Positions 44,622 through 53,636 of a DNA stretch of 64,000 bases are shown here, one piece after another. The stretch spans positions 5,608 through 69,607 of the forward strand of contig CAYQQU010000027.1 in NCBI GenBank assembly GCA_964419545.1, given 5' to 3'. The stretch is from CAYQQU01 sp964419545. Its GTDB lineage: Bacteria > Bacteroidota > Bacteroidia > Chitinophagales > Saprospiraceae. The notes beneath the pieces are model-generated. The model was not told the origin of the DNA. It was given only the letters and a program-made list of their open reading frames with translations, and made no database searches. Each line of letters begins with the position of its first letter. Position 1 is the first letter of the stretch. A program made the translations under genes and the position numbers.

Positions 44622-45644
44622 ATGAAAATTTATTGGGCGGACAGCATAAATTTTTTATCGAAACTCACCTGGCGGAGGGTCTGGAATTGCGCAAAGGTCC
44701 TGGCCTCTTATTACTATACCCGGATGACCAGACGGCCGGTGCAGTGGGGCGTGCCCGTGACGGTTTCGGTAGAACCCACCACGGCCTGCAATCTCCGCTG
44801 CCCGGAATGCCCGAGCGGGCTGCGGGCTTTTACGCGGCCGACCGGAAACCTGCGCGCCGATTTTTTTCGCAAAACCATCGAAGCGCTCCGGCGCGATCTG
44901 ATCTACCTCATTTTCTACTTCCAGGGAGAACCGTACATCAATCCCCAATTCCTGGACATGGTCCGCCACGCACACGCCCAGGGCCTGTATACCATCACCT
45001 CCACGAACGGGCATTTTCTGAATGACGACAACGCGCGGCGAACTGTGGAATCGGGCCTCGACCGGATGATCATTTCCGTTGACGGAACGACTCAGGAGGT
45101 TTACCAGAGCTACCGCAAAGAGGGTAAGCTGGAGGTGGTGCTCCAGGGCGCGCGCAACGTCGTCAAGTGGAAGAAAAAGCTGGGCTCGGCTACGCCGCAC
45201 CTCATCTTTCAGTTCCTCGTAGTGCGGCCCAATGAGCACCAGATTCCCGATATCTTCCGGCTGGCGCGGGAGATCGGCGTCGACGAGGTTAAGCTCAAAA
45301 CCGCTCAGGTTTACGATTACCGCAATGGCAACCCCCTGATTCCCACCGATGAGCGCTACGCCCGGTACACTCGGCGGCCCGACGGCACCTATCAGGTCAA
45401 AAACCGCTTGCTCAATCACTGCTGGAAACTTTGGCACGCCTGCGTCATCACCTGGGACGGCATAGTGGTGCCTTGTTGTTTCGATAAGGACGCCCGGCGC
45501 CGCCTCGGCGATTTGCGCGAGCAACCGTTTCGGGAAATCTGGCAGGGGCCGCTCTACCAAAAGTTCCGTGCAGATATCCTCAAGGGCAGAGACCAGATCG
45601 ATATTTGCACCAACTGTACAGAAGGGTGTAAAGTCTGGGCCTGA
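44622..45644 (+). CDS. Radical SAM/SPASM domain protein
   Basis: A 340-residue radical SAM enzyme. The 4Fe-4S site is CNLRCPEC (about residues 58-65), following SVEPTTACNL; FYFQGEPYINPQF and IISVDGTTQEVYQSYR are the other barrel motifs. A C-terminal SPASM region holds further cluster cysteines in WDGIVVPCCFDKDA and ICTNCTEGC. The N-terminal 40 residues are basic and precede the barrel. Substrate unknown: SPASM enzymes modify peptides, proteins or small molecules. It begins 12 bp after the PD40/OmpA gene, so it seems part of the adhesin operon, but a functional link is only inferred. Confidence 0.9.
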   Translation: MKIYWADSINFLSKLTWRRVWNCAKVLASYYYTRMTRRPVQWGVPVTVSVEPTTACNLRCPECPSGLRAFTRPTGNLRADFFRKTIEALRRDLIYLIFYFQGEPYINPQFLDMVRHAHAQGLYTITSTNGHFLNDDNARRTVESGLDRMIISVDGTTQEVYQSYRKEGKLEVVLQGARNVVKWKKKLGSATPHLIFQFLVVRPNEHQIPDIFRLAREIGVDEVKLKTAQVYDYRNGNPLIPTDERYARYTRRPDGTYQVKNRLLNHCWKLWHACVITWDGIVVPCCFDKDARRRLGDLREQPFREIWQGPLYQKFRADILKGRDQIDICTNCTEGCKVWA

Positions 45645-46193
45645 ACACCGGTAAATCCTCCTCATTTCAGCAGGTTCGCCGCACTTTTATTTCCATTTCT
45701 GCAATCATTTCATTCGCCCGCATGAACCCCGCCCGAAAAAATGTTCTCCAAACAACGTGCACGCCGAAATATCCACACCTTACTGTTAATTAATGTTTAC
45801 AACCTGTTGGTGAACTGTGGGTAAAATCATCGTTAATTGCCGGCGATTTTTTTGCGTATGTGAAAAATTATTATGAAATTTGATGTTCCGCTACAAAAGG
45901 TAATGACCATTTTCTCACATCTTTCCGGTGCTCAGGCAGCAGGAATCCAGCTGAGATAGCTTTTAATTTAGATCGCAACTTATTTACATTTCGCTACGCC
46001 CTTTTACCAAACGAACTACCGGGGGAAGCATGCAGCCGGCCCTCAGGTTACCAAGCAGCGGCGTCTAGAATCAACATTCAAGTAGGAAAGAGAAGACTAC
46101 ACAGCCCAAACACGTGAAGCTGTGGTAGTAGTCATAGCACGGTAAACGAAAATTTAAACACAAAAATAGTTCGGTTCACAAAATAGCAGGGTA
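45645..46193. other. Long non-coding region with DnaA-box-like sites and a possible structured leader
   Basis: No ORF here looks real. ATATCCACA (45769-45777) and TGTGGGTAA (45816-45824) are each one base off the DnaA box TTATCCACA in opposite orientation, flanking an AT-rich segment with TTAATTAATG. Further right, a bulged hairpin can form from GACTACACAGC and GCTGTGGTAGTAGTC (46096-46136), about 60 bases before the TPR gene, so a structured 5' leader is possible. I recognise no known riboswitch. Confidence 0.4.
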
Positions 46194-47216
46194 ATGATGT
46201 TCAAGATAATTTTTTCCGGTCGCCTGGAGTTCGGGAGCTCCAGGAGCTACAACATGGCGCAGCGTTCTTTTGAGCAGCGGTTAGAGAATTTTTACCGCTC
46301 CGATATCATTCTCAAAATGGAGGAAGTCTTTGACGAAGCCCAGAACGCTTTGAACGTCCCGCGCCACATCGTTAACGAAGCTTCCGAGAAGAGCTTGCGC
46401 AATACGATTCAATTACTGGAATACATTTCGCAATTCGCCGTAGCCGGCGACGTCAGCATCTGGAAAATCGATCAGGGCAAAGTAGTGGACCACCGGGTGG
46501 TGGAACCGCGCAGCGACAAGGCGGCCGTTCAGGCATACCTGCTGGGCCGTCAGCTCATCACGGAAACGGGCCGGGAGGAAGAAGCGGTCTCTGCCCTGAG
46601 CCGGGCGATCGAAAAGTTCGAACGCCACGCCAAAGCCTACGAGCGTCGGGGGTTCGTGAATTATCAGTTGCGCAATTTTCAGGAAGCAAGATACGACTAC
46701 GATAAAAGCATTGCCATCAATCCAAAAGCGGCTGAGCCGTACCTCGGCCGGGCGCTGGTCAAATTGGCGGTAAGCGACCGGGCGGGAGCCATCGCCGACC
46801 TGGATAAGGCGATCAAAAATTCCATTCCCTTACAGCCCATCTACTGGCAGTCCCGTCGCATCAAGGCCGACTGTCACCTCAAAGAAGAAGAGATTCAGAA
46901 GGCGATCTTCGAATTGAAATTGTTCACCAAACGGAAATTTCCGCCTACTGATCCCAACTTCAAGTGGCGTCGTCGCGCCCTATACTACTACGGCAAGGCG
47001 CTCATGGAAAATAATGATCTGCCGGAATCCGTAAAAGCCTTCAACGAAGCGATGCAGATCGAAGCCGGCGAAAACGATCCTTCGCAGGCAGAACTGCTCG
47101 TCTGCCGCGGGCTCGCACTGCAACGCACCGGCGAGCACGGCTACCTGCAGGATTGGAAAGAAGCCGCCAACCGGGGCTCCAAGCAAGCCGAAGAGCTGCT
47201 GAAAACCGCAGCCTGA
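46194..47216 (+). CDS. TPR-repeat protein
   Basis: A 340-residue soluble protein. The first 110 residues (MFKIIFSGRLEFGSSRSYNM onward) form a distinct N-terminal domain without TPRs. From about residue 115 there are three to five tetratricopeptide repeats: GREEEAVSALSRAIEKFERH, QEARYDYDKSIAINPKAAEP, AGAIADLDKAIKNS, and a last pair near LPESVKAFNEAMQIEAGEND. No signal peptide is seen, so it is probably cytoplasmic. TPRs mediate protein-protein contacts; the partner is unknown. ATG 46194 or 46197 could be used. It is preceded by a long non-coding region and converges with a thioredoxin-like gene. Confidence 0.85.
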   Translation: MMFKIIFSGRLEFGSSRSYNMAQRSFEQRLENFYRSDIILKMEEVFDEAQNALNVPRHIVNEASEKSLRNTIQLLEYISQFAVAGDVSIWKIDQGKVVDHRVVEPRSDKAAVQAYLLGRQLITETGREEEAVSALSRAIEKFERHAKAYERRGFVNYQLRNFQEARYDYDKSIAINPKAAEPYLGRALVKLAVSDRAGAIADLDKAIKNSIPLQPIYWQSRRIKADCHLKEEEIQKAIFELKLFTKRKFPPTDPNFKWRRRALYYYGKALMENNDLPESVKAFNEAMQIEAGENDPSQAELLVCRGLALQRTGEHGYLQDWKEAANRGSKQAEELLKTAA

Positions 47217-47223
47217 TTCGGGC

Positions 47224-47865
47224 TCAAACACAAGCTGCCGCAGCTTCCACAATTGCCTTTATGATTTCCTGCTGGGTTGAGCGGGTCTTATCTTTCGCGT
47301 ACCATTTTTGCAGCGTAATTTTGAGCTCCTCAGACTTCAGCCTTCGCAGCTCTTCATCCGGGATGTCTTTCAGTTCTTGCCGTCCCTGGTCGGAGAGGGT
47401 CTGAACTTCCACCGGTCGGGGGCCCCAGGCTTCGAGGACTTCGTAGGTAGCAGGGTCGAGAATGACGAGCTTGGGGATCGAACGGCCGCCGTTCGTGAGA
47501 AAAGCGTCCATCACATCGAGGTGCTCATCGCGCAGGATGAGTTTAAGTTCGATATTTTCGCTGGTCTCCGCCATCCGATTCATTATCGGAATGATCTGTG
47601 CCGCGTCGCCGCACCAGGCTTCCGTGATCACCAGCCAGAGTAAGGGGCACTTCAGTCGGGCCAGTTGCGCGATCGTCTCCTCCGTCAGCCGCGTGGTTTT
47701 ATCCAGGCGGTTCATCCGGGTCTTGTTCAGTTCGGTGTACTGAATCATCGCCTCGCTATGGTTATTGCCGGTCGTCTTTTTCTCGGCGAGTAGCTGGTCG
47801 ATCAAGTCGCGGTATTCGCGGTAGGTCATGGCGGAACGGATCACGCCTTCATCGATTTTTTTCAT
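47224..47865 (-). CDS. Thioredoxin-like protein (thioredoxin_9 type) without CxxC
   Basis: A 213-residue cytoplasmic protein with a thioredoxin fold: LWLVITEAWCGDAAQIIPIM (about residues 80-99) sits where thioredoxins have WCxxC, but here the second Cys is replaced, giving WCGDA. A cis-Pro region occurs in RSIPKLVILDP. This matches the thioredoxin_9 family, common in Bacteroidota and of unknown function; single-Cys members may act in monothiol reactions or not at all. The open frame extends to 47913, but ATG 47865 (MKKIDEGVIRSAMTYREY) is the family-like start. It lies 65 bp beyond the patatin gene on the same strand. Confidence 0.87.
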   Translation of the reverse strand: MKKIDEGVIRSAMTYREYRDLIDQLLAEKKTTGNNHSEAMIQYTELNKTRMNRLDKTTRLTEETIAQLARLKCPLLWLVITEAWCGDAAQIIPIMNRMAETSENIELKLILRDEHLDVMDAFLTNGGRSIPKLVILDPATYEVLEAWGPRPVEVQTLSDQGRQELKDIPDEELRRLKSEELKITLQKWYAKDKTRSTQQEIIKAIVEAAAACV

Positions 47866-47929
47866 ATTCAATGCTGTGGTTTTCGTTAATTCAAACAGAC
47901 GCAACAATAACAAAAAGCGTGAGGATATC

Positions 47930-50182
47930 CTATTGTTTTGACGAGGTACGCAGTGCCTGCTTCAACTGTCGCAGGCTCGACTGGTTTTCGGGTAAATCGA
48001 TGGCGCTGAGTACGTTCTTCTTTTCCCCTTCGGTAAGGTGGAAGGAGACCGTTGCTTCGAGCTTGCTGGCCGTATTGGGCCGGTAGATCAACCGGATGAT
48101 CTCGAACCTCTCTTCGCCGAGTAAATCGAAAATGAAACCCAGGCTGTTGTCTTGCTCAAATTCCTGCAGGCTGAGCAGCTGGCCGGCGATACCCAGTGGG
48201 TTGAAGAGCGATTCGATGATGCCTTTGTCGTTGCTGGGCGCGATCTCTTCGATCCGTTCCGAAGTACTGATCTGAACCAGTACTACCCCGGAGGTATTTT
48301 CCCGTATCCACTTCTGGAAAACCTGAATAAATCGCGTTGCGGAGAGGATGCCGTAATTGTCGCGGAACCCGGCGTCCATCACCTCTACGGCCGGCCGGCT
48401 GGGCAGGTGCACGTTGGGGAGGATGTAGGGGTAGGTGGCGTTCATGCGCAAAGCGGTAAGGAAGCGGAGGTTGTCAGCGTTTTGCTTGTCGAATAGCCAT
48501 TGAAAATCGACTGCATCTATTTCTACGGTCTCAAAGTGTTTTTCCCCTACCGGCGGAAGCATCATGTAGCTTTTTCCTTCGGGAGAAATGATCATGCGCC
48601 GGGCGTCATTGACAATAGAGGGCGTAAGGTACAACAAAGGGATCAGACCCTCCTGTTCCGGCCGGCGATAATCGGCAAGGCTTTTATCGAGCAAGCCGCC
48701 GGTATTTTCATTGAACTGTTGTTCGAAGGTATAGCCCCGATCTTTGCGATAGCGGTATCCGCCCGCTTCGAAAGTAGCCCAGGGCAGGAACAGGTCGTTG
48801 GTGACGATGGTGAAAATCGTAGAGTTGAGAATGTCTTTGGAAATGTTTTCGACGTGCCGCCGGTGGTAAAAGTCGACCGGCAGGCCCAGCCGGCGGCGCA
48901 GCAGCAATTCCCGCATATAGGCCGTGCCCATAATACCTCCTGAGGCGCCGGTAATGAGTACGGTATGGTCGAGAAAACGGCCCCCGGTGAGGCTGTCGGC
49001 CTGTTGGATGACCTGCACGGCCCAGGTAGCCGACCGCAATCCGCCCCCGCTCACGCAAAGGATCACCAGCTTCGGTTTGTTATTTCCGGGGTGAAACCGC
49101 TTTTTCCATCGATTGAGCGTTTGGAGAGTGCTGAGGCGATCTTTTTCGACCTGTTCAGGAAACACTTGTTGCAGTTTTTCGTAGGAGTAGGTAGCAGGCT
49201 CCGTTGTGTAGTCCATACCGTAAGCTTTGTTGCGATAGCTTACTCTTTCGAAGCTGGTCAGGTAATTGATGCCGATGAGCAGGAGGATAAGGATCGTCAC
49301 CCACCAATTGTTAAACCAGTAGATCAATGCTCCCAAAATTGCAGTAAAGATAGATGCCAATATGAACAGGCTGGCCGCAGCGGGAATTCGAAAGTAAGGA
49401 TTGTCGATCAGTTGCCCGAGCATGACCAATAAGATCATGCTGATCAGTTGAATTATTAGTGCGTTGAGGTGATTCTGCTTGAAAATGTTCATCAGCAATC
49501 GCGAATCGTAATGGGCCACGCTGCGCACCATCCGGGGAGAAAATGCCTCATTGAGGTATGTCCGCACCCGCCAGCGGTTTTGGTCCAGCTTGATATGATC
49601 GGGATTTACGGTGCGCCGGCCCGGAGCGATATTGCCGCCGGATGCCGGCAGAGGCAGACCGCTGATCTCAAAGGAGGAAATGTCTTTATTGGTGTAATGG
49701 AAGTAAACAAAGTTGAACAGGATAAGGGCGGTAGCGCCGAATACCAAGCCCAGCGCGTTCAGAAAAATGGACTCGAAGCTGAGTTCTTCGTACACCGCCT
49801 CGAAATGGATGAGCTTGCCGAGGTAGATCAGCAAAAAAACCGCGGGAATGATCAGGTTGTTGAGGCAGAACTTGGTGAAAGGACGGGAGAGGGACGCCAG
49901 AAAAGGAAAATAGTGGGCGCAAAGCAGATAGGTGGTCAGGTTCCAGGTCATGTAGTAACCGCCGAACGCGAGGCCGAGAAAAAAGAAACTCCAGAAGTCG
50001 ACCCGCCCCAGGTATTCGGGGTCCAGAAAAAGATAGTGCGCACCCAGGCGCTGGCCCAGCAAACCGGAAATGAAGGCGAGGAGGATGAGCCACAACCCCA
50101 GAAAAAGATGATGACTGCGCAGGTGCAGGATCAATAGTTGAACGGGGAAAGCATAATAGAGGTTGCGGAGCCAAAGCATCAT
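47930..50182 (-). CDS. Patatin-like phospholipase with multispan membrane N-terminus
   Basis: A 750-residue integral-membrane lipolytic protein. The N-terminal half has about seven hydrophobic segments, for example HLFLGLWLILLAFISGLL and WWVTILILLLIGINYLT. The C-terminal half is a patatin domain: oxyanion loop CVSGGGLRSATW (about residue 375), nucleophile ITGASGGIMGTAY (Ser near 412), and catalytic Asp in VMDAGFRDNYG (near 603), where the usual DGG/DGA reads DAG. It probably hydrolyses membrane lipids at the membrane face. The two halves are joined by a linker with LQTLNRWKKRF. ATG at 50182. Its neighbours do not reveal the pathway. Confidence 0.88.
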   Translation of the reverse strand: MMLWLRNLYYAFPVQLLILHLRSHHLFLGLWLILLAFISGLLGQRLGAHYLFLDPEYLGRVDFWSFFFLGLAFGGYYMTWNLTTYLLCAHYFPFLASLSRPFTKFCLNNLIIPAVFLLIYLGKLIHFEAVYEELSFESIFLNALGLVFGATALILFNFVYFHYTNKDISSFEISGLPLPASGGNIAPGRRTVNPDHIKLDQNRWRVRTYLNEAFSPRMVRSVAHYDSRLLMNIFKQNHLNALIIQLISMILLVMLGQLIDNPYFRIPAAASLFILASIFTAILGALIYWFNNWWVTILILLLIGINYLTSFERVSYRNKAYGMDYTTEPATYSYEKLQQVFPEQVEKDRLSTLQTLNRWKKRFHPGNNKPKLVILCVSGGGLRSATWAVQVIQQADSLTGGRFLDHTVLITGASGGIMGTAYMRELLLRRRLGLPVDFYHRRHVENISKDILNSTIFTIVTNDLFLPWATFEAGGYRYRKDRGYTFEQQFNENTGGLLDKSLADYRRPEQEGLIPLLYLTPSIVNDARRMIISPEGKSYMMLPPVGEKHFETVEIDAVDFQWLFDKQNADNLRFLTALRMNATYPYILPNVHLPSRPAVEVMDAGFRDNYGILSATRFIQVFQKWIRENTSGVVLVQISTSERIEEIAPSNDKGIIESLFNPLGIAGQLLSLQEFEQDNSLGFIFDLLGEERFEIIRLIYRPNTASKLEATVSFHLTEGEKKNVLSAIDLPENQSSLRQLKQALRTSSKQ

Positions 50183-50378
50183 ATCTATCGGAGGCTGTTG
50201 ACGGTAATTTACAGATTATCACGACGAAGAGCGTCAACTATGCGAGATATGATCCTAAATCGTGCCGAAAATTCGTCCGGGAAAGCGGATTTTCGATGGC
50301 GCGCTACATCGAAAGGCCGTTCAATGGTAACGATTGAGCGTTCCGGACGGTTTAGTTCACCATCGGTTTACGAAATCT

Positions 50379-50386
50379 TAAATTTG
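50379..50386 (+). promoter_or_regulatory. Candidate -7 element for ugd
   Basis: TAAATTTG matches TAnnTTTG and lies 71 bases before the ugd ATG, in the 275-bp gap after the divergent patatin gene. At 19-nt spacing the upstream element is TTCA, a partial match to the -33 box, so the call is tentative. Confidence 0.35.
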
Positions 50387-50457
50387 TCAAATTCAAATAT
50401 GCTTGTTAAAATAGCTAAATTCGCACTTTTCCATTCCAATAACCAAAACATTTTGTC

Positions 50458-51798
50458 ATGAACATAGCTGTAGTCGGTACCGGATACGTGGGTCTTGTGA
50501 CGGGAACCTGTTTCGCAGAAACGGGTAATAACGTTATCTGCGTAGACATAGACGAAAAGAAGGTGACACGCATGCGCAACGGCGAAGTACCCATCTACGA
50601 ACCGGGGCTCGACGTTCTCTTTGAAAGGAACACCAAACAGAAACGACTGTCTTTCACTACCGATCTCGCCGAAGGGATTAAAGATGCTCAGATCATATTC
50701 CTGGCTTTGCCGACACCGCCCGGCGAAGACGGCTCGGCGGACCTCTCATACGTGTTGGGGGTGGCGCGTCAGTTGGGCAAAATGATTACCGACTATAAGG
50801 TGATCGTCGACAAAAGCACCGTGCCGGTCGGTACCGCCGAGCGCGTACACGCAGTGCTGGCCGAAAACCTGGACGAATCTTTGTTCGATGTGGTCTCCAA
50901 TCCCGAATTTCTGCGCGAGGGCGTGGCCGTCGACGACTTCATGCGGCCCGACCGCGTGGTGATCGGCACCAGCTCGGAGCGCGCACAGAAAATCATGCAA
51001 CTGCTCTATGAGCCGTTCGTTCGCCAGGGCAACCCCATCATTATGATGGATGAACGCTCGGCGGAAATGACGAAATACGCCGCCAACTCCTACCTGGCTA
51101 CGCGCATCACCTTTATGAACGAGATCGCTAACCTCTGTGAAAAGGTCGGCGCCAATGTCGATATGGTGCGAATGGGTATGGGGAGCGACTCGCGCATCGG
51201 CAAGCGCTTCCTCTTCCCGGGCGTCGGCTACGGGGGCAGCTGCTTCCCGAAAGACGTGCAAGCACTTGCTAAAACGGCCGAGGAATTCCAGTACGACTTC
51301 CGTATCCTCTCCTCGGTGATGTCCGTCAACGACGACCAGCGGGTCGTACTTGCCAAGAAGATCAAAGACTATTTCGGGGGCGATGTGACGGGTAAAACCA
51401 TCGCTTTCTGGGGGCTCGCTTTCAAACCGAATACCGACGATATCCGGGAGGCCCCTGCTTTGTACATCATCGAAAAGCTGATGGAAGCCGGCGCCAACAT
51501 CAAAGCCTTCGACCCCGAAGCCATGGACAACGTGCGCGCTATCTACGGCGATCGCATTACGTTTACCGAAGATCAGTACGAGACGCTGATCGAGGCCGAC
51601 GCACTGGCCATCGTTACCGAGTGGAGTGTGTTCCGCACGCCCAGCTTCAAGGTGATGAAAGAACTGATGAAGTCGCCGGTGATCTTCGACGGGCGCAACC
51701 TCTACGATCTCGACTGGATGAAAGACCTCGGGTTCTACTACGAGAGCATCGGCCGCCTGCCGGTGGGCGCCCTGGCTACGGCTACGAACCACCGTTAA
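50458..51798 (+). CDS. ugd: UDP-glucose 6-dehydrogenase
   Basis: Cytoplasmic NAD-dependent enzyme that oxidises UDP-glucose twice to UDP-glucuronate, a precursor for surface polysaccharides. The 446-residue protein starts with the Rossmann motif IAVVGTGYVGLVTGTCFAE, has the dimer core helix EMTKYAANSYLATRITFMNE, the catalytic Cys in GYGGSCFPKDVQAL (about residue 262), and the C-terminal NAD/UDP-binding WGLAFKPNTDDIREAP. Length is typical of the two-domain bacterial form. Start ATG 50458. UDP-mannose-type dehydrogenases are related, but the motif spacing fits UDP-glucose better. Confidence 0.95.
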   Translation: MNIAVVGTGYVGLVTGTCFAETGNNVICVDIDEKKVTRMRNGEVPIYEPGLDVLFERNTKQKRLSFTTDLAEGIKDAQIIFLALPTPPGEDGSADLSYVLGVARQLGKMITDYKVIVDKSTVPVGTAERVHAVLAENLDESLFDVVSNPEFLREGVAVDDFMRPDRVVIGTSSERAQKIMQLLYEPFVRQGNPIIMMDERSAEMTKYAANSYLATRITFMNEIANLCEKVGANVDMVRMGMGSDSRIGKRFLFPGVGYGGSCFPKDVQALAKTAEEFQYDFRILSSVMSVNDDQRVVLAKKIKDYFGGDVTGKTIAFWGLAFKPNTDDIREAPALYIIEKLMEAGANIKAFDPEAMDNVRAIYGDRITFTEDQYETLIEADALAIVTEWSVFRTPSFKVMKELMKSPVIFDGRNLYDLDWMKDLGFYYESIGRLPVGALATATNHR

Positions 51799-51888
51799 AT
51801 TCATTCCGGCCCGGGCTTTTGTCTCGCGGCCTACATAATGAAGAAAGGGTATTTGCGTTATCCATCTGTAGAATTGATCAATGAGCAG

Positions 51889-52506
51889 ATGTTACGCAAT
51901 ACCCTTTCTCTTTTACTGTTGGCGGTGCTGATGAGCGCTTGCGGAGGTGCGCTTGAAGAAGTGTCTCAGAAAGATGAATTCGGCTATACCGAAACGTATA
52001 CCCGGCGCGTGTCGGACTACGCCCGGGAGGGGCAGTGGGAACGGTTCGACCCGGAAGGTCGTCGCGTGGAAGCGGCCACCTATCATAACGATACATTGGA
52101 CGGCCGGCGGATCCTATTCTTGCCTAGCGGAGATACTCTCACCGTAGAAACCTACCGGATGGGGCGCTTCGAAGGCCCCTGGCGTACGTATTACGAAAAC
52201 GGGCAGCTCAAACTTTCCGGGCAGTACTTGGATAACGAGATGACCGGCGAATGGCGTCGTTATTACGACACGGGAGAATTAATGGAAATGGTGACCTTTG
52301 CCTATAATGCCGAGAACGGCCCCTTTGTCGAGTACTACCGCAACGGAAACAAAAAGGCGGAAGGCGCCTACCGGGACGGCGACTACGAACACGGCCTGCT
52401 CCGGGAGTATAACAAAGAGGGCGAACTGGTCCGCAAAGCCCAGTGCCATAACGGGATCTGCCGCACCGTCTGGCGGGCCCAAGACAATGAAGCAACCGAT
52501 AGTTGA
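51889..52506 (+). CDS. MORN-repeat lipoprotein
   Basis: A 205-residue lipoprotein. A signal peptide ends at the lipobox LMSACGG (Cys about residue 17). The mature part is a chain of MORN/YwqK-type repeats of about 23 residues: GQWERFDPEGRRVEAATYHN, GPWRTYYENGQLKLSGQY, TGEWRRYYDTGELMEMVTF, GPFVEYYRNGNKKAEGAY and so on. Such repeats make a curled beta-sheet; their role in bacteria is mostly unknown. The frame opens at 51838, but the ATG at 51889 begins the signal peptide. Its stop is one base before the PorQ ATG, so it is co-translated with PorQ and may act in the T9SS envelope complex. Confidence 0.85.
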   Translation: MLRNTLSLLLLAVLMSACGGALEEVSQKDEFGYTETYTRRVSDYAREGQWERFDPEGRRVEAATYHNDTLDGRRILFLPSGDTLTVETYRMGRFEGPWRTYYENGQLKLSGQYLDNEMTGEWRRYYDTGELMEMVTFAYNAENGPFVEYYRNGNKKAEGAYRDGDYEHGLLREYNKEGELVRKAQCHNGICRTVWRAQDNEATDS

Positions 52507-52507
52507 T

Positions 52508-53563
52508 ATGCTGAGAGCTCTACTCCCATTACTGGCCTGCTGCCTGATCGGGCCGGCCGCTTTCCCCCAGCTGGGGGGCTTGCACACCTTCGAATTCCTC
52601 AACCTGTCGCCCTCGGCCCGCGTCACGGCCCTCGGCGGCAACCTGATCACGGTGCGCGACGACGACGCCAGCCTGGCCTACGCCAACCCCGCGCTGCTCA
52701 ACCCCCAGGTGCACCACGCGCTGGCCTTCAACCACAACTTTCACGTCGCCGGCATCAATAACGGCTATGCGTCTTACGGGCACCATTTTGACCGGTGGGA
52801 CCTGTCTTCGCACGTCGGCATTCAGTACGTCAGCTACGGCGAATTCGACCGGACGGACGTGCTCGGACAAAATATCGGCTCCTTCAACGCCGCCGAATAC
52901 GCCCTTACCTTCGGCGCCGGTAAAGTGGTGTACGACCGCTTATCGATAGGCGCCAACGTCAAACTCGTCTCCTCCCAACTGGAGGGCTACAGCTCTTTCG
53001 GCATCGCTACCGACCTGGCCGGCATGTACTTTGACACCAGCGGCCGGTTTACCGCTACGGTCGTATTCCGGAACATGGGCGTTCAGTTTTCCACTTTCAC
53101 CGAAGACAATCCCGAGCCTTTGCCGTTCGAGATCCAGCTCGGGATCTCCCGCAAATTGCGGTACCTGCCTTTTCGCTTCTCCATCATCTACCGCTACTTC
53201 AACCGCTGGAACATTCTCTACGACGATCCCAACGCCACCGAAGACGCCGGTAATCTGTTTTTCGGCGAAATGCCCACTGAGCGCAGCAGCACGTCGATCT
53301 GGTTCGATAATTTCTTCCGCCACTTCGTTTTTAACGGCGAATTCCTGATCGGGGCCCGCGAAAATTTCCGCCTGCGCTTTGGCTACAACCACCTCATGCG
53401 CCAGGAACTCGGGGTGGAAGGCTTCGGCAGCCTGGCCGGCTTTACTTTCGGCGCCGGGATCAAGATCAACCGGTTCCGGATCGACTACGGGCGCTCCAAT
53501 TTTCACCTGGGTGGCGGGCTGAACCACTTCAGCATATCCACGAATATCCAGGAGTTTCGGTAA
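52508..53563 (+). CDS. porQ: Type IX secretion protein PorQ
   Basis: A 351-residue outer-membrane protein of the PorQ family, part of the PorU-V-Q-Z attachment complex that finishes T9SS export. A signal peptide (LRALLPLLACCLIGPAAF) precedes the family start LGGLHTFEFLNLSPSARVTALGG, then LAYANPALLNPQVHH and a long set of barrel strands ending with FSISTNIQEF. These are FadL-like fold features. The start is ATG 52508, one base after the MORN gene; an ATG at 52487 in the same frame is possible. The frame's upstream extension (to 52298) overlaps the MORN gene and is not used. Confidence 0.9.
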   Translation: MLRALLPLLACCLIGPAAFPQLGGLHTFEFLNLSPSARVTALGGNLITVRDDDASLAYANPALLNPQVHHALAFNHNFHVAGINNGYASYGHHFDRWDLSSHVGIQYVSYGEFDRTDVLGQNIGSFNAAEYALTFGAGKVVYDRLSIGANVKLVSSQLEGYSSFGIATDLAGMYFDTSGRFTATVVFRNMGVQFSTFTEDNPEPLPFEIQLGISRKLRYLPFRFSIIYRYFNRWNILYDDPNATEDAGNLFFGEMPTERSSTSIWFDNFFRHFVFNGEFLIGARENFRLRFGYNHLMRQELGVEGFGSLAGFTFGAGIKINRFRIDYGRSNFHLGGGLNHFSISTNIQEFR

Positions 53564-53636
53564 GCCGCCCTTGATTTTTCGGCACTTCGACCCAACCGTT
53601 GAAGCCTGAAGTACAGTCTGGCAGGGTAAAAACATC

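Noticed and set aside
45900..46190. Possible riboswitch before the TPR gene
   Set aside because: Hairpins can be drawn, but no known riboswitch core could be recognised and the downstream gene is not metabolic.
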